This document shows positions 58,984 to 64,000 of a DNA stretch of 64,000 bases, in pieces. The notes under the pieces are model-generated. The model did no database searches. It saw only the letters and a program-made list of their open reading frames with translations, and was not told where the DNA came from. Numbering within the stretch: the first letter of the stretch is position 1; each line of letters opens with the position of its first letter. The position numbers and the translations under genes are program-made. Origin of the DNA: Centroberyx gerrardi (Eukaryota; Chordata; Actinopteri; Beryciformes; Berycidae); the NCBI RefSeq assembly GCF_048128805.1, contig NC_136006.1, positions 1,753,783-1,817,782 of the forward strand. Reading direction: 5' to 3'.

Positions 58984-61042
58984 AGAAGGATGCTGCTGAA
59001 GGCGAAACCATAAAAGATAAATGCCGCCAGAGGGTGTGTTACGTCATTTGAAGCCCTCTATAGAAAGGGTAGCGACATGAAAGCCATAGTAAAACCTGGC
59101 AAACTCTGTCCATCAATGGCTCTGACTACTTTCACTGTGTTTCAGAACATATAAGGTTAAACAGATGCTTTTATGAAAACTGGCTTCTGCATTTTTAGTA
59201 TGTTTGAACCCAATGGGAATGGAACCTCTCACCCTGGCAGTGTTGGTGCCTTGCTCTGCCCATTGAGCCACACAGGGCCGAGAAAAGGAGACCCTGAGAA
59301 TTGTTGTTTTTGTTGTTGTTGAGATCCTGAGATCAACTCCACCTCCACCTCATGTAGTTGGTATCATTTTTGTGAATAAAAACTCTTTCCATGTGTCTGT
59401 TATCTCTGTGTGTTCTTTGTTGTGACTTCTAGAAATGCCATAGATAATGTATGTGTTTGAAGCTGCAATAAGCAACATTTTCTGACTACTAGAGGGTGAC
59501 AGAAACCGCAACACGTTTGTAAATAAAGCACAGCAAAACAATTGCACTACGGAGGCCTACTAAGGACAAACCTAGCAAAGCACCGTGCATAAAGGCTAAT
59601 AGCTAAGCTAAACGTACCTACAGGGAAGTGTCGCCCGTTACCAGTCTCGCTTTGTCAGATTTTCTTGAAACTACTAGTTCAAATTCAAGTGTTTATTTAA
59701 CACTCATATGGCAGTTTTACATCCAGAAAACTGAAATGCATGAGCATTTACAATGCACACGTCAAAATAAAAGCATGGTAATTGAACCTTATTTTACAGT
59801 TTTTCCTTTAAGAGCCTTATTAATAAAGGGATGGGTGACTTCCTGTACTATTAACTCCTGTATGCTTTAAGATATAGAGTTCATATTAATGCCATCCAAG
59901 TATGTTGACATAGAAATATTTTCTAATTAAGGCATGAATTAGCTTAATTAATGACCACATTAGCATAACTGCTTATGTTGAACTTATCATGGTGATTATG
60001 TCGCCAAAAGTGCCTCTTGTTTTTGTAATATTATACTCTTTTGTAATTTACCACAATATATATTTTATATTGTTTCTATATTATTAGATTTTAGAACCAT
60101 GTTCTGATTCAAATCTAAGGGACAGTAATGTAGGATCTGATGATATCCTGGTGGTCATGTGGTCTCACACAATCTACTGTGTGTCTTTGACCTAAAAAAC
60201 GTCTCATAATGCTACAGACTGTACCTAGGACAGGGAAAATCATTGTGGAATAAACCTTTCTAATTTCGGACCAAAAGCTGAATAAAAGGCATCAAATCTC
60301 TCCACAATAATTTCCATTTTTCTCCACACTACAGCAAACTGGGGCTAACCAGGTCCATCTCAAAATGTTCATAAAACGTGATCAAAAGCACTGTGTGTGT
60401 ATCTGAAACTGTTGCCCAGCTGGCCGATCATCTCTGTGTTGAGTACACCCTGGCTAGATCTGTTTGACCCTGTAGGGGGAACCAGGCTGTTGGTCCTATT
60501 CAGATGCATGCAGACAACAAATATATTTCCCTTCAACCAGGAAAAAACTTTCTGGTGGAAAAGAAAAGAACCTTTGCAATTACTTTTGTAAGGTAAAGAC
60601 ATTGTAATTGAGCTGATATACATGCTGAATTCACTGATCACGCAAAGCTGGGTGACTACCTAAAAACATTTCTTAGTGCTTATGACTATGACAGGGAGGT
60701 TGGACACAACAACACAGAGGGAAATCTATACAATACAGCTGAACAACTGAAATGAGAATGAAGACATCATTTCTGACAAGAAATTGAATATGATGAACAT
60801 AAATTGGAAGGCAGGGTTAGAGAGCATGTCCTGTAACTGAAAGATCACAAGTATATCCATCAAAAGCCAAATGTCCTGCCGAAGTGTCCTTGAGCAAGAT
60901 ATCGAACCAGTCAGCTAAAGGTTTTAGTTTAGTTTATTCAACAAAGACAATAAGCAGGATTACCTTACAGATATGTTATATACTAGATGTAGTAATGAAA
61001 ATGAACAGCAGAGGGAGACAGATTGTCTGATGAAGCCTCTCT
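58984..61042. other. Intergenic region of unit 3
   Basis: Nearly identical to 11396-13454 and 35118-37173; SINE-like remnants at 59205-59278 and 60812-60909, minus-strand AATAAA at 60933-60938. No gene is recognised. Confidence 0.5.
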
Positions 61043-61400
61043 CTACAGTATGTTGGCCTCACAGGAGTCAGGCTGCAGTATCTGAAGTGTAACAATGAGT
61101 TTAATGGCTTTTCTAAACCAGGGGTAGAAAAGGGCATAGATCACAGGGTTTAAACAGGAATTAAAATAGGACAGCCACATCTCAAAGACCACAGATGAAG
61201 TACTGATCAAGGCGTTCTGGCCTGCAAGAGAAAATTGGTAATATGGACAGAAACACATTAGAAACACGACTATCACAATACCAAGAGTCCTGGCTGCTTT
61301 CTTCTCAGATTTCTTAGCATTTACAGTCACTGAACGCTGGAGTGTGACAGCCACAATGTGGGATCGCATGGCACGAGCCTGAGAGAGAGAGAACCACAAA
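61043..61400 (-). pseudogene. Truncated TAAR fragment, unit 3
   Basis: As 13455-13812, including the VTVNAKK state shared with unit 1 and not with unit 2. Confidence 0.9.
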
Positions 61401-61749
61401 TAGTCATGACATAAATAATGAGTAAATCCTGACTAGCCCTGTATGGCTTGTAATGGAAACCAGGCAGACAAGTTCCATTCAGCATGGACAAAACATGAAC
61501 ATGAGGACAAAAAAAGGTTTTCATTTTACATGTAATCATGCTGTTGTACTTTACAAAACATATTTCAGCTCATCTGATTTACATAGAATAAATAATTAAT
61601 GGTAATATGTTTACAAATTCACTGTGTTTTACCAACATATATTTTCTTGTGTCTGTCCAAGCTTGTGTTTAGTCGTTTGATTTCATTGACTCAATAACAT
61701 TTCATTAACTTCATAGAAAAGGTTTCATGTCAGTCACTCCACAGCATCT
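61401..61749 (-). other. Truncated 3' flank of the TAAR at 61750-63065
   Basis: As 13813-14161. No gene is seen. Confidence 0.65.
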
Positions 61750-63065
61750 CTACAGTATGTTGGCCTCACAGGAGTCAGGCTGCAGTATGTGAAGTGTAAC
61801 AGTGAGTTTAATAGCTTTTCTAAACCACGGATAGAAAAAGGCATAGATCACAGGATTTAGACAGGAATTAAAAACCAGCAGCCAGGCCCCAAAGGTTAAA
61901 TATGAAGCACTGCTTGAGGTATCCTGGCCTGCAAGAGAGGGATAGTAATATGGACAGAAACACATTAGAAACACAACTATCACAATACCAAGAGTCCTGG
62001 CTGCTTTCCTCTCAGATTTCTTAGCAGTTACAGTCACTGAATGCTGGAGTGTGACAGCCACAATGTGGGATCGCATGGCACGAACCTGAGACACAGCCAC
62101 CACAAATACTCTCATATACAGAACTATGATGACAGTAATGGGAGCAATAAAGGTCACAACAAGGTCAACAGCTCCTGCAATGTGGTTAGCAACAACCACA
62201 CACTCTCCATAGCAGGAATTATACCTGTCTGGTTGTTTCAGCAAATCCTTTAACATCAAACAGTTGTAGAAAGCAGAACAGACCCAACACAGAGTAACAG
62301 AGAATTTAACTCTTCTTTGAGTGATTTTGGTGGGGTAACACAGAGGGTCACAAATAGCCACATAGCGGTCGACTGATATGAGCACCATGTTTCCTACTGA
62401 GGCAGAGATAGTCATAAATACAACAAAGTAATACAGAATACACATGAGGTCACCCAGAAACCAGCAGGCCCCTATGAGAAGGATTTGACCCAGCAACACG
62501 AAACCCACAAGGAGGTCTGAGACAGCCAGGGAGAGGAGGAGGAGGTTGGTGGGGGTGTGGAGCTGCCTGGAATGAGAGAATATCATCATTGAATATATTA
62601 TCAGTAGCAGTAATAGACGTTGAAATAGTAATGTTATTAGTTGTAGTAGTAAGAGTAGGAATAGTCAAAGTAACAATGTGTCTAGATACAAGATGTAAGA
62701 GATGTAAAGAGTTATTAATATTACATTAATTCATTAATACAAAAGCATTATCAAACAACCAGAATGTACTCAACAAGGCCTAGATGCAACAACATCTATG
62801 TACTAGCCCAAAGCCATTTCTTCTTATAAGTCTAGATATTATCATAAATATGAAAATAATTTAGGCAATGCTGAGAAGTATATCTCTGCCTGTAGTGGGA
62901 GATGGAGATGATGACCAGCAGGTTGAGAGACACGGTGAGCAGAGAGGTGGAGGACAGCAGAATGTAGAGGAGCATGGCCTCAGAGTGAGGACGCGTCGGC
63001 TTCCTGCAGGAAGTGTTGAGGAGCTGTGGAAAGCAGAGTTCACCTCCTTCCAGGGTCTCCATCAT
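61750..63065 (-). CDS. Trace amine-associated receptor, minus-strand subtype (330 aa)
   Basis: Exon 1 is 63065-62890 and exon 2 is 62566-61750; 323-bp intron with a GC donor. It is almost the same protein as that at 14162-15477, including VSQVRAMRSH, Val3.32, Asp5.42, Pro5.50 and Val7.43. Loop 2 reads CYGEC where the other two minus genes read CVGEC. Tyr is otherwise the state of most plus-strand genes, encoded by the same two-base difference. TM1 reads MLLYILLSSTS. No defect is seen. Confidence 0.94.
62567..62889 (-). other. Intron of the TAAR at 61750-63065, GC-AG
   Basis: Same length and sequence as 14979-15301, with GC at the donor. Confidence 0.85.
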
Positions 63066-63480
63066 CAGAGAGAGAGGAGGAGAGGAGAAGCTGCTGAGGT
63101 CTGGCAGCTTTCTGACCAAAGCTCTCTATCATACAGCTGATTTATCCACACCCCCAACCCCCCCACCCCTGTTCCCTTGCTCTTGCTCTCTCTCTTTCTC
63201 TCTCTTTCCTTCATCTTTTTTCCTCTCTTCCCTTTTAGTCCCGCCCTCATCCCTCGCTATCTGCATCATCCTTGCATCATCTTGTCATCCTCTCTCTGCT
63301 GCCCCCTGTCTCTCTTCTTCCTCATGTGTCTTCTTCCCTCTTGTCTCCTTTCCTTTCTCTCCTTTCCCTTCCCATTCCTTCCACCCTCTCTACTCCTCTT
63401 TTTGCTTTTCTATTTCCTCTCACCTCTCCTTCCTGATCCCCCACTCCTTCCAACTCTGATGTAGCAGGTTGTTTTCATAC
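63066..63480 (-). promoter_or_regulatory. 5' flank of the TAAR at 61750-63065, pyrimidine tract
   Basis: Duplicate of 15478-15890; C/T tract at about 63173-63460 on the plus strand. Confidence 0.5.
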
Positions 63481-64000
63481 TAAAGTGGATGACAGAGCTC
63501 TGCTGTGGGCTTGGGAGAGACGAACAATGTCAGAAGGAAAAAAAGTGCAGGTGTAGAATGCAGTTAATTGAGGTGCCTTGCATTTCTCTTTCCACACTTA
63601 TTTATGAGAGAGGATTAAAATTGTGACTGAAGCATTTTTTGAACCAGGTCCAAGATATGCTGGTGAACTGACAGACGGGTCGCCTCCAAAATGAAGAATG
63701 GCCTCTTCTACTACATGGCACAACAGAGGGGTGAAGACACTGTTCCAGAGTGGACGCCATTATGGAGCTGGCCCATGCCCTCCACTTAGAGGCCATCTCG
63801 GCCCCCAGAACACCTTGAAGTGGATCTGGGACTGGTTCCACTGGCTGTCCTTGGAGGCCGCGGTCAACAACTGACCTGAGAAAGCCACCCCAAGCCCCCC
63901 TTGTGACACTGCCCATCATTGAGGAGCCCTTTAAAAAGGACCAGGATGGACCTGGTGGGACAGCTGCCGAAGTCAGCCAGGGGACACGAGTACACCCTGG
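63481..64000 (+). mobile_element. Ty3/Gypsy integrase fossil, unit 3 (cut by window edge)
   Basis: Duplicate of the start of 15891-16887; broken, and continues beyond the window. By analogy an LTR remnant and another plus-strand TAAR are expected further on. Confidence 0.7.

Overview
The window is genomic DNA from a teleost fish, probably a percomorph. It carries an expanded cluster of trace amine-associated receptor (TAAR) genes, a family of olfactory G-protein-coupled receptors, and the rest is almost wholly transposon-derived. The teleost assignment rests on the class of TAAR present (Asp3.32 lost, Asp5.42 kept, as in the teleost-specific clade III described for zebrafish) and on the repeats: L2- and L1-type LINEs, hAT elements, a DIRS-type element, a 5S-rRNA-derived SINE and Ty3/Gypsy fossils. 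No prokaryotic features, CRISPR arrays or functional RNA genes were seen.

The window holds eight essentially complete two-exon receptor genes, the 3' end of a ninth, and three truncated copies. Five complete genes are on the plus strand (stops at 6775, 19494, 30344, 43102 and 53950) and the partial ninth ends at 139. Three are on the minus strand (starts at 15477, 39196 and 63065), and each is followed by a truncated TM6-TM7 fragment on the same strand. Exon 1 (176 bp) encodes the N-terminus and TM1. Exon 2 (817-820 bp) encodes TM2 to the C-terminus. Plus-strand proteins are 331 residues and minus-strand proteins 330.

The layout is a tandem segmental duplication with a period of about 23.6-23.9 kb. 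Each unit reads: plus gene, L2 fragment, L1 fragment, truncated TAAR (minus), complete TAAR (minus), Ty3/Gypsy integrase fossil with a solo LTR, then another plus gene. The spacers between the second plus gene of one unit and the first of the next differ. 2.0-4.7 kb holds an integrase fossil and a private 1.86-kb LTR-like insertion. 20.0-28.1 kb holds two hAT elements, an integrase fossil and a DIRS-type element carrying a further hAT. 45.0-51.8 kb holds a broken Ty3/Gypsy copy carrying a 5S-derived SINE.

The most notable observations are as follows. The TAAR intron is flanked by a near-perfect 17-bp direct repeat centred on AG|G and mostly uses a GC donor, with one GT copy and one GA copy. 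This fits intron birth by local duplication of coding sequence. The three duplicated units and the individual receptors show mosaic variant patterns that suggest gene conversion, including between opposite-strand copies. A hairpin present in all three units has its loop in opposite orientations. The minus genes appear to share a 3' end with a downstream receptor fragment.

Gene identity is secure at family level, but orthology to a numbered TAAR cannot be set from this sequence alone. Repeat boundaries are approximate unless a target-site duplication is stated.
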